Shown in pieces: positions 22,653-35,213 of a stretch of DNA of 64,000 nt (its first letter is position 1; each line of letters opens with the position of its first letter). This DNA comes from Amylostereum areolatum (Eukaryota > Basidiomycota > Agaricomycetes > Russulales > Stereaceae). The DNA lies in assembly GCA_012932865.1 (NCBI GenBank), contig SAXG01000105.1:41116-105115 (forward strand), in the 5' to 3' direction. The notes beneath the pieces are model-generated. The model saw nothing but the letters and a program-made list of their open reading frames with translations. It was not told where the DNA came from and ran no database searches. Made by a program: the position numbers and the translations under genes.

Positions 22653-23585
22653 CTACTTTACGATGAAGTCTGCGATCCCGCTAGCCACGAGCTCCTTGCG
22701 ATGGGAACTGTCGTTGACAATCGCCTTGTGCCCTTCCATACGCAATTATTCCTGATCTCGCGTTGCCGCCACCCAATCTACAAGAGCGAGTCAAGATCTT
22801 ACACCGAATACCAGATCATGACGGTTGCCTACCGTTACCTTGCCATTCCAAGGCAACCGCATGCTGCCCAAATGCTGCCAGCGTTCCGGGATCGCTATCG
22901 GCAGGACATACTGTAGCATGCTAACACCCACCAGCAACGGACCGTCCATCTCCTTCCACACCGCGTCCACAAGCACGAACGCAGTTTCAAGCCCAACGAG
23001 AAGAAGTTCAGTACCTGTGGCGCCGCAGACCCGATTGAGATGCTCCTTCTCTTGCGCGATGAGCGGGTCGTTGAAAGTCGGCACGTCGATCCGGGCGGAG
23101 GCGCGATGGGCCTGGATAGGCATGGCGTAGTGGCGACGGATGCGGCGCTGGAGGGTGGTGTACTTACATGGCGTTCTTGACTTGGTCCGCCGTGCGTTGA
23201 ACGAGGTACGCAACAATGCGCCCACAACTGCTATCTGCGTTCACCGACCTGTCTTCGCGCAACTGCCTCCTCGACCTGTTCAACGAGTATGATGGGACGA
23301 TTTCATCAGTCACTGTGCCGGACATCACCATAGATTGAGAGCGGGCGCGAGCGAGGTGATGAACAACATGCCAGACGATGTACACAACAACGATGCCCGA
23401 GCACGACGGCGACGACGCGCATCAGCAAAAGTGCCGATGGCTTGTAGCTCCGGTAACCCGCACAAGGTTTCGGCCCGGAACTGCAGCCCCGAATCGGGCC
23501 TTGCGACGTCATACACGTCTCCCGACACTCTCGCATGCTCTTGCAGGTCAGTGTTCGTCCCTTCTATCCCTGTAGCCCGTTGCAT
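22653..23585 (-). pseudogene. remnant resembling an ABC-transporter segment
   Basis: Several coding-like pieces read on the minus strand: MQRATGIEGTNTDLQEHARV at the 5' end, then RIDVPTFNDPLIAQE, and EGHKAIVNDSSHRKELVASG before a stop at 22653-22655. The phrases DVPTFNDP and a later K/R-x-AxxDxxHRKE-xVAxG match my recollection of a group of Agaricomycete ABC exporters, in the region before the first nucleotide-binding domain. No Walker A, ABC signature or Walker B is present, and the gene stops just before a MITE. It is therefore at best a fragment. The family call is weak; it could be an unrelated hypothetical gene. Confidence 0.3.
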
Positions 23586-23605
23586 TCTAGATGCAGCTAA
23601 TCAAC

Positions 23606-26600
23606 CTAGTACGCGCCAAACCCTGCCTCCTTCAATATCTCCTCGTCTTCGTCGCCCGACCCATCCAGCCCCTCGTCATCTTCGTCCTCATCCGCCTCCT
23701 CGTCCACCTCATCCACCTCGTCCACCTCATCTACCTCATCCGCCTCGTCCGCCTCGTCCTCCGCCTCCTGTTCGACATCCTCCCTCTCCCCCCCAATGAC
23801 GTCCCCCTCAACCTCTTCGGTGCCCCGCTCCTGCTCCGCATCGGCCTCACTGGCAACCTCAACCTCATCGCCGTCGACCTCCTCCTCGCTTGTCCCGTCA
23901 TTCTCATCGCCTTCCGCATGCGTCTCACCGAGCGTGTACTTCCGTGTACTGCGATGGCCGATGCCTCCTCCGCGATATCGCATCATCATATCACGATCGA
24001 CGAACCTATAGAAGAACTTGAGGTTAGATAGTCTATATATGTATTAGGGAAATATACTTGCATTCCTACGTAAAACCGAGCCCAGTCTGTATCTTCTTCT
24101 TGTTCATGGCGGGCAAGAGACGGGGCTGGGAGGAGATCCAAAGTTGGTCCATGTTTGTATCCGGGGATGAGATGAGTCGCTCGAATAATCTGGTCAGGAT
24201 CGATGAAGCCAAAGGCAGGGCACTCCGCGTCGTCGTGGGTTACGAAACTGATACACGGAAGGCGTTTTGCTTTCCATCCGCTCCGAACCTTAGTGTTGAA
24301 CTTGAACCATCGCACGAAGCAAACATCCATGGTTTGCCAGTCGCGCGTTTTCGCCGTTGGATCGTCATGACGCACGGACATACTGAACACCCGGACTATA
24401 CGTGCGTACCAGTAAGGATGGCCAGTGGCCTCCGCGTCCGCTTTGCTGGCCAGGACCATGACATCAGCGCGGCTGTCGGGGTTGATGCTGTCCTGTCCGC
24501 GGCGGACATCGTAACTCGTGTAGTTGACACGGAGCGTCTGGTGAACAAACAGCCTTCCGTTTCTTATTTTGACGGTGTCGCGATCCTCGTCGGAGTAGTC
24601 CACCGTATCGCCATCGAACGATTTGTCAAGCAAACGTCCGAGCAGGTGGTCCTGGAGATTCTTGACGAAATCCTGAACAAATTGGTGAGCAATCAGATGC
24701 ACAACAGAGATTCATTGAAGCAAACCTCGACGGCCGGGTCATCACGGTTGTCGTAGCAGAACTCCGTCATGTTGACCCATTCTTTCGGAGAGTTTGAGAT
24801 GTGGTAGTGTGCTGTAGGGGATGTCTTCGAGAGCCTGTCGCCCTTTTTGAAGCGAGAACGACGGTCTTTCCGAGGTAGGGCAGTTTGGTCAGTTTTTTGC
24901 GAGGTCTGATAGCGTGACCTTATTGCGGCCATGAAGCGCGCCCGTCGTTCGTGATTTGCGATCTGGCCAACCCAGTTTTGCTTGTTCGTCCTCGAGTACC
25001 AGCGCTTGCTGGATCGATGCTCAAGCTCCGTCTGCGAGACAAATGTAAGTGTAAATAGTGCAGAAAGAGACAGTCACTCACGCGCTGGGTGCTATACACT
25101 TCGTTTGTTCCAAACCGACGGACAGCGGAAGGGCAGTCCGCAAGCGTGTGTGCTTTGGATGTATTGAAGTTGAGCCGTTTTGTCTTCTTGATGACAGCCC
25201 TGGTAACTCCGGTCTTTGCTGCAAAAGCAGCCGACCGACGACCTCGTGCCCCAGTCTCCTGAGGTAGTTCATAGGTAATGTATGTCTCACATGTTTTTGA
25301 CATGAACTTGCGTACGGACTGGCCGACATCCTTTGTGTTGTCTTCGAAATGTTGCAGCGTGGAGTCTGTATGGAGACGAAGCTTTGCATAGGATTGCCAG
25401 GATGCAAGATCAAAAAGCATATCTTGAACAATCTTGTTATCCTGTCCGGGGAACAGGCCCTCAAAGATGGGGAGGGAACACTGCAAGCGACATGAAACAT
25501 GTCAGAAGAAACGAACTGGGGACACATAAACAAGCCTCACCTGTAACAGATCCTCAAAGTCGCGCGCCGCGAGCTTCTTCATCGCCGATGCATTCTCATG
25601 GAAGCGGCGAATGGTATCGCGACCGAACGGGGGCACCTGTCGATATCTGTAGAGTGGCTAGTAAGTACATGTCGTAAGGTGCATGGAATGAAATGGACAA
25701 ACCTTTTGTTAAGATCTTGAATGCCGTCGTCTCCGACAGCATACAACAGTCGCATGAGGTGGACAAAAATTGACTTCCATACTCCGAGATCAAACTCGTG
25801 TAGGATGTCAGGCACAAACATCTCATAGAAGTTTGCCCCCAGTGGGTGAAAGACACGCGAGAAAGCATTCTGATGCAGAGGATGAGTATTTTGTGGCTGC
25901 AGGGATCTGAGACAACCTACACGAATCGGGACAGTTGAGTACTGTAGCTTCCTGTCGACTTTCACCGAGTTGACGGGCACTCCTTGTTCGAAGATAAGCT
26001 TTCGGGCTTCATCGACGGCCTTTGCATGCCAGTTGGTGTCAACGCGTGAATGCCTCTTGCGAAACGCGATGTCATTCTTTGTGCCCATTTTGTGTATATC
26101 GTCCTTTTTGATGTGGCAGCGGGGGCATGGGCAAGCTCCAAGGTACTTGATACTGGCGAGGAGCACTCTGTAGCACGAGGATCATAAGAAAGGAAACACT
26201 GGAGTAAAAGCAAATGTAACATACTTTTCCGGGTAGTCAGCGGTATATGTGAAAAACCGCGGAAACAAGCGGCGTAGGATGCCGTCACCACAACGGACAA
26301 GGATCCCATGCTCATACGCATGCATGAGCTCGTCGTCTAGAAGGATGGTCCAGACGCCATGCATTAGCTCTCGCTTGCAATGCGTCAAAACAGCGGCGCT
26401 TGGGGGTCTGCCATAGATTTCTGTGTATGCGTCCACGAAATCATCGCCGAGCTACAAGATCCGGGTGAGAGGGCGAAGCAGTCGGAAACGAAACAGTTAG
26501 CGTACCTTGGGGATATACATCGTATGATGGCATGAGCCCGATGTTGGCTTCAGCAGGGTATATTTTGATTGGTTCCCGAGCATCGTATAGCCTGGCCAGA

Positions 26601-27765
26601 GAGAGGCAGTCCCGAAATTAGCGAGGTGGGTAGCATCCGATCTGCTCATGACCGCAACAATGACACGTTCAACGTTAGCTTCGCCAGGCTCCAGCGGGAG
26701 CTTTTGGACGGCTTCATGTGCCTCTAGCATGGCGTCGGAGTTGTACATCTCAGAGTGGATGCGCTCGGTAGGTCCACCCTCTTCGCCAGGCAGCCAGTAT
26801 TGCTGGAACGGAGTCATGTGGAGGGTCGTTGCGGTACCACTCTCGAAAACCTGCGTGATAACCTCGAGAAGTCGCCGATGATAGAGTCCGTCGACGGCGA
26901 ACGTAGGTGCTTCGCCCTCGCTGGGATGTTTTCGACCTTTGCATGGAAGGGGGATCGTCACCGATGACTTGATCCACCCATCTCGCTTGTGGGACGCGTC
27001 CAGGTGTTCGTCGAGAAGCTTGCTCTCTTTGGCGTTCGAAAATCGAGTGACGTCTTCGTTGACAAAGTCGTCGCGCTGTAAGATGTCGCGAGCGAGGCGG
27101 TCCACTTCGGCCGCCGACTTGGATGTGCTTCCCGTGTTCTGCCACTCCATCAGGTGCGCGGCGCTGATGCTGGAGAAAGGCGCGCCGGTCGTCACGTCAA
27201 TTTGGAGGGGCGGACGGGGAGGGCCAGCTATGATGATGTTCTCCTCAGCGGCGGGGACTGCCAGGGTGGGTGCGTCGCAGACGCTGTCTATCCCTTCGAG
27301 ATCTAAGGGGTCAAGCGTCGGGCGTTGTGGGTATACCCGGTAGAGGCCGAACTCGTTGGGCTCCGTGGTGACCGACGTGTCGACCGGTTCCTCCTCGACT
27401 TCGGGAGGTGGAGATGAGGGGGGCGGAGGAGCAGATTGGTCTGCGGGGTTCTCGCGTTGTCCAGCAAGTTCTTGCCGTCGCGAGAGTGGCATATGGCGGA
27501 GGGGCGTATGGTTCGTTGGGAGGAAGTCTGTGTACCGCGAAGTAAGTCGCACACGGCGACCGGAGCGCTGCGACGTTGTCGCCAATTCGTCGAGAGCGGA
27601 TGTTTGACCATTTTCATCGGCGAGGGTATTGAGAGGACTGATATCTGGGTCGATAGGCTACACAACACATGAGAAAGGTGTTCTGTATGCACCAAGATAG
27701 TTTCATACCTTGAACTCTTGCATGTCAATGTTGATACCTGGTGTTGATTGCGACGGTCCAGCCAT
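23606..27765 (-). CDS. Plavaka-type transposase, copy 1
   Basis: Start ATG 27763-27765; first exon (MAGPSQSTPGINIDMQEFK) is spliced to a proline-rich N-terminus. The conserved core then follows: LYHRRLLEVI, MTPFQQYWLPG, SRSDATHLANFGTASLWPGY, KPTSGSCHHTMYIPK, RELMHGVW, TADYPEK and GACPCPRC, then FVPDILHEFDLGVWK, and finally TELEHRSSKRWYSRTNK. These are hallmarks of the Plavaka clade of fungal CACTA-like DNA transposases. Likely catalytic acids of the RNase-H fold are the Asp of SRSDATH, the Asp of PDILHEFD and the Glu of ELEHR. The C-terminus is a BAH-like/uncharacterised part (PYWYARIVRVF) and a long Asp/Glu tail. All segments seem open and spliceable, so this copy may be intact. Its own termini were not located. 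Confidence 0.85.
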
Positions 27766-28221
27766 AGCATGTTCACCCTACGAACCGGTAAGAATTTATG
27801 GAGCGCAGATAGATTAAACACGTACCAGTTCCAGCTCCCCAACTCGAGCCTTCTTCCGCCGCTTCCTCTCTGCTTTGGACTCTTTTTCCTCCTTCCGCGC
27901 GCGCTTGAGGATTTTCCTGAGGTCTCCGGAATCCTTGGCGGCGGTGCAGGTTGCCTCATGTCCGCCGAGGGCTCATGCACTTTTGTAAGGGCCCGCGCCA
28001 CACCCATCACAGAAGACTGCCATCGAATGTCGATGTGGATAGCGTTGGACAAGATTTCGAGACTTGTCACTTCTCGCTGGCGACGGTTCGTGTCCTCACG
28101 TGATTGCAACCGTGGGACTATTCTGATTCACGTCGATAGACGACGCGACGCGACACACCTTCACATTCCCTCTTCCCTACCCCAATCCCACTCATCCCCC
28201 CCTTACCTGTTCTATTTTTGC
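27766..28221. promoter_or_regulatory. divergent promoter of Plavaka copy 1 pair
   Basis: 456 bp between the transposase ATG (minus) and the companion ATG (plus). The same head-to-head arrangement occurs at 34062-34337. Confidence 0.45.
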
Positions 28222-30399
28222 ATGGAGCCCCAGACTTCCTCCCCTCCTACCTCCAAGTCCTCCGCATCTAGCCGCCGCGGCCACAAAACAAAAAGGCCTA
28301 TCGTGGTCTCCTCCTCCGAGTCCAGTAGTGACTCTGATTCCTCCAGCGATGACGACCTGAGCAGTGACAGCAAATCAAACTCCAGTGACGACACTGACTC
28401 TAGCGCAAGCTCCGATGGTGATGCAACCTCGTCGAAGCGGAGGAAAAAATCGTACGTTCTGCCTTTTTTCACGGCCTCTTTCGCTGATCTTCGCGCATAC
28501 ACGCAGCCACTTGATGCACTCACGCAAAGGTCCTCCAGTAGGAAAAACAATGTCCAAGAATGCAAATGCGAAGACCACCAAAAGCAGCTCGGGCGACAAG
28601 AAGAAGGCGAAGAAGAGAGACAAGTGAGTGCCTCTCACTCTGCTTGACACATACACTAATCCTTTCTATAGCGACGAGGACGCGTTCACTCTACTAGGCC
28701 GCTACACGGTCCGGGCGATCTATCCATGGCCCAAAGTCAAGAAAATTGTCGCTCTCGGCATCGAGTTCCCTGCTGGATCACGTCGTCGGAAGGCTGCATC
28801 GTAAGTCATATTTCTTCGAGTGCGCATCATTCATGCGCATATACACGCATATATTCACATTTTCCACCCAGCCTTTCTCCGGAGAAGCTCTCCCAGCTGG
28901 CTATCTACGACAAGATGTACGACTATTCCGCCCCTTTCTGTGCCATGATCAAAAAAGGCCGTTCCGCCAAAATCACGGCGGCAATCGCAAAGGTAAGAGA
29001 AAGTCTCGCCGTTTATTGTGCATATATGCTCACACAAGCTACCACTGACCTAGATATCTGAATCGGTGTCAGCCATGCGCTCCTACGACACCAACCAGCT
29101 CAAGAAAAAAGTACTCGAGTACGCCGTGTCGACCGGCGAGACCATCCACCCTCCCCTGTCATCCGAAGACAAGTCTGGCCGTGGCTACTGGCACAACCAG
29201 GTAGGCCGGATGCTGACACCGTTTGGCTTTCTCGCTCGGTACGACGCGGACCCTGCACTGTAAGCCTCCTTCTTCGTATGCGTCAATACGCAATATGCTC
29301 ACAACCCGCATACAGCGCGCGTACGGAAATCAGACAGGCATCTATCGCGATCACCGCCGACCTCGTTCCTTTGTTTGCCTATGGCACAAAAAATCCGCTC
29401 CACGTCCTCGACCAGCTCTGTCGTGGGGACCTCATATCTCGGGTATATCACCCACCCATCTTTGAATATGTTTCGCTGATCTTCCCATTAGACCCTCCGA
29501 CATTTCTGGACTGGGCCCTCCTCTGCCTTGGGTTCGCTCTCAACGCAGGTGACGAAACAGGGGTATGCAAGCATCCTCGATCTGGACGAGTTGACGCCGG
29601 AGACCGTGGCATACGCATGTGCCATTGTAAGTACTTATCCTCCTCACTTGGTCGATGTTCGCATCAAACCCTTCTAGATTCGGTTCAGCCTCAGCTCCGA
29701 GACGCGTTGGCCGTCTCGACTTCAAGACGCGCTATTTGATTACCCAGTATTCTTTCGCACCATTGTGAATCTATTCACTGCCAACTCGACAAGTGAATGG
29801 TCCATAAATGCACTTGCGTATCTCAATGAGTATGACCCCCCATTACTTTTGGTTCTGATGCTAACACGATACTTTCCAGATCGGTTTTTGGTGCTAGTAT
29901 TGTAGGCGGTCACAGATCCGAAGTGCTCGCAAACAACACTATGCACGAGGAGATGATGGCTGCCATCGCTGCAACTAACCAACCATCTCCTGCAAGCGAC
30001 GTCTCGCCGTCCGGGGCCCCTTCGTCCGCTGTGGTCCCACCGCTCCTTCCGCTGCCGCCAGCAACACTGACTGACCGCCCCCCCGTCGTGGGCACCCTCA
30101 ACCCTGATGCATCAGCGAAAGGTATGTCTGATTTCGTATCAATGTTGTGCTTTGTCACGTATTCGCCCACAGTTCCGTCCAGCGACACCTCTGCTTCTGC
30201 TGCCGAGGATGTGACCCCGGTCTCACATCTCGAGCATGACAGCGCTACGGCAGGACCTTCTTTGTCTCGCCAAACCCGTGCATCGACCATTGCGGCAACC
30301 TCTGAAGATGTAGCGCCCCTGTCCATATCGAAAAAGCACAAACAGGACGCGACGAACCGTAAGGTGAAGGAGAACATCAGGAAAACTCCCAGTACTTGA
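28222..30399 (+). CDS. companion gene of Plavaka copy 1, Ser-rich then globular
   Basis: ATG 28222. The first exon is an acidic serine tract (SSSESSSDSDSSSDDD) typical of CK2-target nuclear proteins, followed by a basic KKKAKKRD exon. A globular part spans about 28680-29740 (LLGRYTVRAIYPWPKVKKIV, PFGFLARYDADPAL, ADLVPLFAYGTKNPLHVLDQ), and a proline-rich C-terminal part carries a KKHKQ basic cluster. Introns are short and lie between these blocks. I do not recognise the family. The stop codon TGA (30397-30399) lies inside the left inverted repeat of the second Plavaka element, so the natural C-terminus was probably replaced by the insertion. It may be a transposon accessory protein or a host gene. 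Confidence 0.6.
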
Positions 30400-30648
30400 G
30401 CTGTACTTGAACTTGACAAAACAACTTGAACTTGGAGATCGACCTTGGACAGAACTTGGACTGGAACAAAGTTGCTGGTGGGCTTGATCAAACACATGGT
30501 CCTTAGAAGTTCACTTGGGGACAGATATATTAGCTGGGTTACTTTGGCATAGATGAGAAATACTTGTTAATCCAGAAAGCACTTAGGCTCCTTGGACAGA
30601 CAAACTCAGACTTGGGACAGTGATGATAAGCACACATATATTAAGGTT

Positions 30649-33600
30649 CTAAAATGCAATCTCATGAGAGTGATGATCTGCATATTTATTTACATAGAAA
30701 GCACGGAACGCATCCAGACTATCTGTATGTGATAGAGACCGTGGAAGGAACTCGGCACCGGCAGACACCCCAATCAGATGTGCACCACGAAGAATGCAAT
30801 CAATGTGGATGACCGACAGTTCACGATCACCATCCCTGTCAAGGTCAGGTTCGACAATCCACATGCCTGTATCGGGACATGGTGTCTCCGAGATAGGAGA
30901 GAACCACGATACGAGCGCGCACGGGTAATCGACACCATCTGATGTGAACTGGAAAAAAAGCAAAACACGGGCAGCGTACAGGCCTCTAAACCCCACCACA
31001 TCTGGATCCTTTTCAAGGAATACGCAGTCCCGTCGTGCAGGACCGTGACGCCATGACGCGGTAGATCGGATCCGCTCGCAGTGCATGCCACCAATTCCGG
31101 AAAGGTCACTTGGGGCGTAGAATATGGCGACGGCGGAAGGAAAAACAGTTACATGCCCGTCCAAATGGGGACAGCTGGCAAGTGCGGCATCAACGGGAGA
31201 GATCTCCGAGTCAGGGAACTGTCGATCATATAGGAAACGACGGATCAGTTCTTGAAGACGAGGAATGTTGATGGTAGCGGCGAGCATGTCTACAGGCCGG
31301 GGAAGATGACGTACTGTACCAAAGATCAGATTAGCTCAGAGAGAATACTATGGACCCGGTTGACATACCTCGACACTTCGCAAGTTGCACTTCTCCCATC
31401 ACAACAGGCCCGTCGACATCCCCTCCATCGTCGTCGACATTTCCTTCTTCGTCAAGGACGATAGGATCAGCGATAGGAATGGGGGCAGGGGCAGGGGCCA
31501 AGGCATCACGATGCACAGTGGCGAGGACGATGGGCGGAAGACCGAGGCATGGCCCATTGAGCATCTCACGAGCCGTGAAGTCAACACGGACTGCGGCCAG
31601 CTTGTCGAGTCTCTGGTTGATTAGCAGCATCTGGCCGAGAGGCTCATTGCGATTAGTCCGCCGATACGGATCTTTGACTGCCTTGATATGCTTTGATTCG
31701 GTTATGGACGAACAGAGCCCATTTGGCGCCCCAAACAATCTAATATGAGGAACGTAGTGGACCATGGAGTGCTGGCGCGGAAGTGAGAATCCGTCCGGTC
31801 GCACACCGACATCACGGAAGATTTCGCGTTCAAGGTGAAAGCGCGCAAGGGCGCCGTCAATAGCGTCCAGGGTATCCTCGTCGATGGTGGACCTTCGTAC
31901 AAGATAGCAAAATTCTAAAAAGGCGCTGAGCGCGCGAACCATTTGCCCGGGTACATGTCCTGCGATAGCGGGCAGGTAAACCTGATACAGGGGAAATCGT
32001 CAGGACAAATACAGGGTCATTAGCAAATACTCTTACCTTCATGAGGGCCTTCGAGTCGTCGCCGGTCCATTGTTTGAACCCGCGCCCCTCAGGGAAACGC
32101 CTAAGCCCAGGAAAGCTCGGTGCTGCCGCAATCCTTTAGATCCAAGGAAAGTCAGTATGGTTTCCTACGAGTCAGATATAGGAACTCACCGACGGTCAAT
32201 GTCTGCGACAATTGCCGACGCACGGGACTGGCCGTGTTCTTCAACGAGGTATTGATTAACCCACCCGACGAGGTGGTCTTTGAAGGTCCCTTTGATGATC
32301 TGATGTAGGAGGTCGGGGGATAGTAGCTCGTGGATGTCCGCACGCGGAAAGTCGTCTGTAAAGGGCTATGACACTTGTCAGTACCTGCATACTACCGCGG
32401 TAATAAGTAGAAGAGAAGGATACCTTGACCTCGCCAACGATGCCATAGTTCTCCCAGGCAGCTTTGATACCCAACGCGTTGACGACGGCGTCGGTGTGTT
32501 CTGCGCAACGACGCATTCCCGGTCCGTCCAAGAGCGAAGGCCGTGCTGTACATCTGATAAAGACAGAAGGTTATATCTTATACTTATGACCTGAACACGA
32601 GAAGGAACTCACTTCGGACACCAATTTTGGACTATGCAAGCCAACATCACTTGCTCCGGGTAGTCAGCAATATATGGGCCAAGACCAAATATTATTCGGC
32701 GGTAGTGACCATCGGCACACAGCATCACCACGGGATCCGTCATCCCAGAACGTAAGGGCTGGATGATCATGTGAAGGGATGAGTGGAATAGTTGCCGACG
32801 GAACATGCGAAAGCGGCTGTCATTGTGAAATTGCTCGTCCGCTGATTTCCATTGCTCGTTAGCTCACAGTCTTGGGTACAGGACAATAAGTATACGTACT
32901 TTTAGGTATGGACAGAAATGCAACCAGTGAGATACCTTCGCGATGGGCGCGCCGTGCTCCGTTGGTGATAAGGCCGTTAGAAAGATAGAACGGGTAATAG
33001 TCATGCTGCCCTGTGGCAACGGACACCGTCGTCTTGTCACTCCCCGAGATGACGGGACAGAACGTTGCCCCGTGGTTGCGAGGATCTTCAGCCAATATAT
33101 CCTATAGCGTTGAGGATCAGCTTCCGGTCAATATGAGTGATACAAAATGAACACACTGATTGTTTCCAGCCCCAGTCACCGGACATGAAGTCACGGTAGT
33201 GACGTTTGTTCTTCGCGTCGTAAACCCTCTTCGCACAGAAGTCCATTTCCGACGCGAAATCTGGGTTCGATAATTGAATGCGTAGTACCTCCAGCGGGCA
33301 CCGGAACCAAACCTCATACGATGCGAGCATCCACGGTGGTACTTCGCCGGCAGGAAGGGGGCCGTTGTAGGTCACTTTGAACGACTGCCACGCGACGTCA
33401 CCGAGCTTGCTGGCATCAATGGTTTCTTGCATATCCTTGTTGCTGGCAAATGGTGGATCCTCGCCTTCGTGAAGTGTCGAAGCCCAGAGGGCCATCAATT
33501 TGTCGACGTTTGCCCCGCTCATCTCGTCCTGTCGGTACAGAAAGTCGCCAATCTCGAATTCTTCACGGTTATTGAAAGGCGAGTAGTCGTCTGCAGGAGG

Positions 33601-34061
33601 GTGTGAAGGGGCCGGAGGCGGTGATCCCGCCGGAAGATGAGCCCCGTGCGAGTTGCAAGGTCGTCCTGGATATAATGTGAGCAAAGGCTACGAAAGCAGA
33701 GCTTGAGCGTACCATCAAGATGGGGGTGCGTTTCCGCTCGTGCTCCCATGTACACACCGCCCGCGTTGTTGTCGTGGTCGTCGTAGTTGTAGTCGTTGTA
33801 GTTGTAGTCGTCATAATCGTCGTCGTCATCTTCAAGGCCCGGCATGGCGGGGTCGAAATCACCGTCCTCATTGGCAGGTATGGGCGTCGGTATCCGGTGT
33901 CGGACGATACGAGGTGCTGGGGCTGGCAGTAAATTGATGGCATGACGTGCATTGAAGTGTTGCGTTTGGCCGGAGACATTCTTGAACCATTGGCGACATC
34001 CCGGGGCTTTGCAGGGGAGAGTTCGAAGCTTCGCCGACCGCTGAATCTTTGCAAGGGGCAT
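30649..34061 (-). CDS. Plavaka-type transposase with N-terminal C2H2 finger, copy 2
   Basis: ATG 34059-34061. The N-terminus has CKAPGCRQWFKNVSGQTQHF ending NARH, a C-x4-C-x12-H-x4-H zinc finger, then an Asp/Tyr-rich acidic stretch. Conserved core: WQSFKVTYNGPLP, VWFRCPLEVLRIQLSNPDF, FMSGDWGW, GATFCPVISGSDKTTVSVAT, FRRQLFHSSL, CADGHYRRIIFGLGPYIADY followed by PEQVMLACIVQNWCPKC, SPDLLHQIIKG and SITESKHIKAVKDPYR. The probable catalytic triad is Asp of GSDKT, Asp of PDLLHQ and Glu of TESKH. This is a different Plavaka lineage from copy 1. The C-terminal part (HGPARRDCVFLEKDPDVVGF) is the usual cysteine-poor tail. At least seven exons; the frames appear intact. Stop at 30649. Confidence 0.85.
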
Positions 34062-34337
34062 GTCAGAGGATGAGCCAAAAAAGCGGCGCGACGGTGGAGG
34101 GCAGCAAGGAGCTCTTGAACAAGTTGAATCCGACGACGCGAGTTGGAAGACGACGCGAACTGAAGGCGAGCCATCCGACGGAACGAGTCATGCGTTTACG
34201 GACCGCAGAGGATTCAGACTCAGAGCCGAAAACCTGTGACGAACTTCAGTACATCTAATAAGCGGGACATGAAAGGAACCACAATACTTTGACCTTCCTC
34301 CCGAAACGTCCCCTTTCCCTCGCACTGTCCTGCTGCT
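34062..34337. promoter_or_regulatory. divergent promoter of Plavaka copy 2 pair
   Basis: 276 bp between the head-to-head starts of the transposase and its companion gene. Confidence 0.45.
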
Positions 34338-34672
34338 ATGTCACAGTCCCGCAAACGCGTCCCCGTCGGCCCCCCCCTTGCAACTCGTCGAGGAAACAAG
34401 GACGCGCATCCTGGCCTCCCAGACCTTGCGAAACCCCGCAAAACGGCCACCAAAGTCCAAGCCGAGAAGAACGCGAAGTCGCAGGCCTTGCAGGCAGCTG
34501 CCGCCACCAAGCGGGCTAAGGTAAAGCGTCTTGACGAGATTGAAAAAGGCCTTTTGGCAGAGGCGTCGAGCTCACCACCTGTCACCAAAAAATGGGTGAC
34601 GTCTTCTACAACGAAGACCTCGAGTAAGTTCCTCGCTGCTGTTAGGTCTGTACCGACACTTACCTTCGATTA

Positions 34673-34677
34673 GGAGG
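34673..34677. repeat. target-site duplication ggagg, left
   Basis: Five bases before the left LTR, identical to 44947-44951 after the right LTR. A 5-bp duplication is normal for Ty3/Gypsy integration. Confidence 0.9.
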
Positions 34678-35213
34678 TGTTAAGGACGGTCCTTATCACG
34701 TGACAAGCGGCTCAGGCTACAGTACTCGTGTGGATGAGAGGTGGGATCAGGTGATCCAGACGTCTCGGCTATACGAAGTTAGAGGTCGATAAGCGAAGCA
34801 GTAAGTCTTCACAGAAGACTTAGGCGAGCTTTCGACTTAGTTACTTTATGCTCTCTTTAGTAGCTTTAAGAGGAGGTTCTATTAGAACAGTCCTGTATTT
34901 ACAAAGAGAACGAGCTGGGGAATAGCTCGTTCGTTGAGCCTCCTTTTATAGGAAAGGAGGTCAAGTAAATATATGTACATTCGGCGACGGTTGTATCAAG
35001 TATCTACGGAGACGAACTGTGGCACCGTCGAGGCTATGCCGTTGGGACGGTGACGATCTGTGGCACCGTCGAGGCTATGCCGTCGAGACGGTGACGATCT
35101 GTGGCAGCGTCGTTGAGACGGTTACGAGCTGGGGCACAGTCGTAATCCGTCGTTTAGCGACGTCCTTCCTAGTAAGGCAATGGAAAATGAAGTACCTTGG
35201 ACAAGTTGTAACA
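34678..35213 (-). repeat. 3' LTR of the Gypsy element
   Basis: 536 bp, 534 identical to the other LTR. It is the downstream LTR because gag and pol read leftward toward it. Confidence 0.95.

Noticed and set aside
23606..23989. Plus-strand Pro/Leu-rich frame opposite
   Set aside because: Shadow of the Asp/Glu tail of Plavaka copy 1; the minus-strand reading continues the transposase.
27748..28221. Extension of the Ser-rich companion ORF upstream to 27748
   Set aside because: The upstream part overlaps the divergent promoter and the antisense of transposase exon 1; the ATG at 28222 begins the coding-like sequence.
33720..33937. Plus-strand poly-Val open frames
   Set aside because: They are the antisense of the Asp/Tyr-rich acidic stretch of the Plavaka copy 2 transposase.
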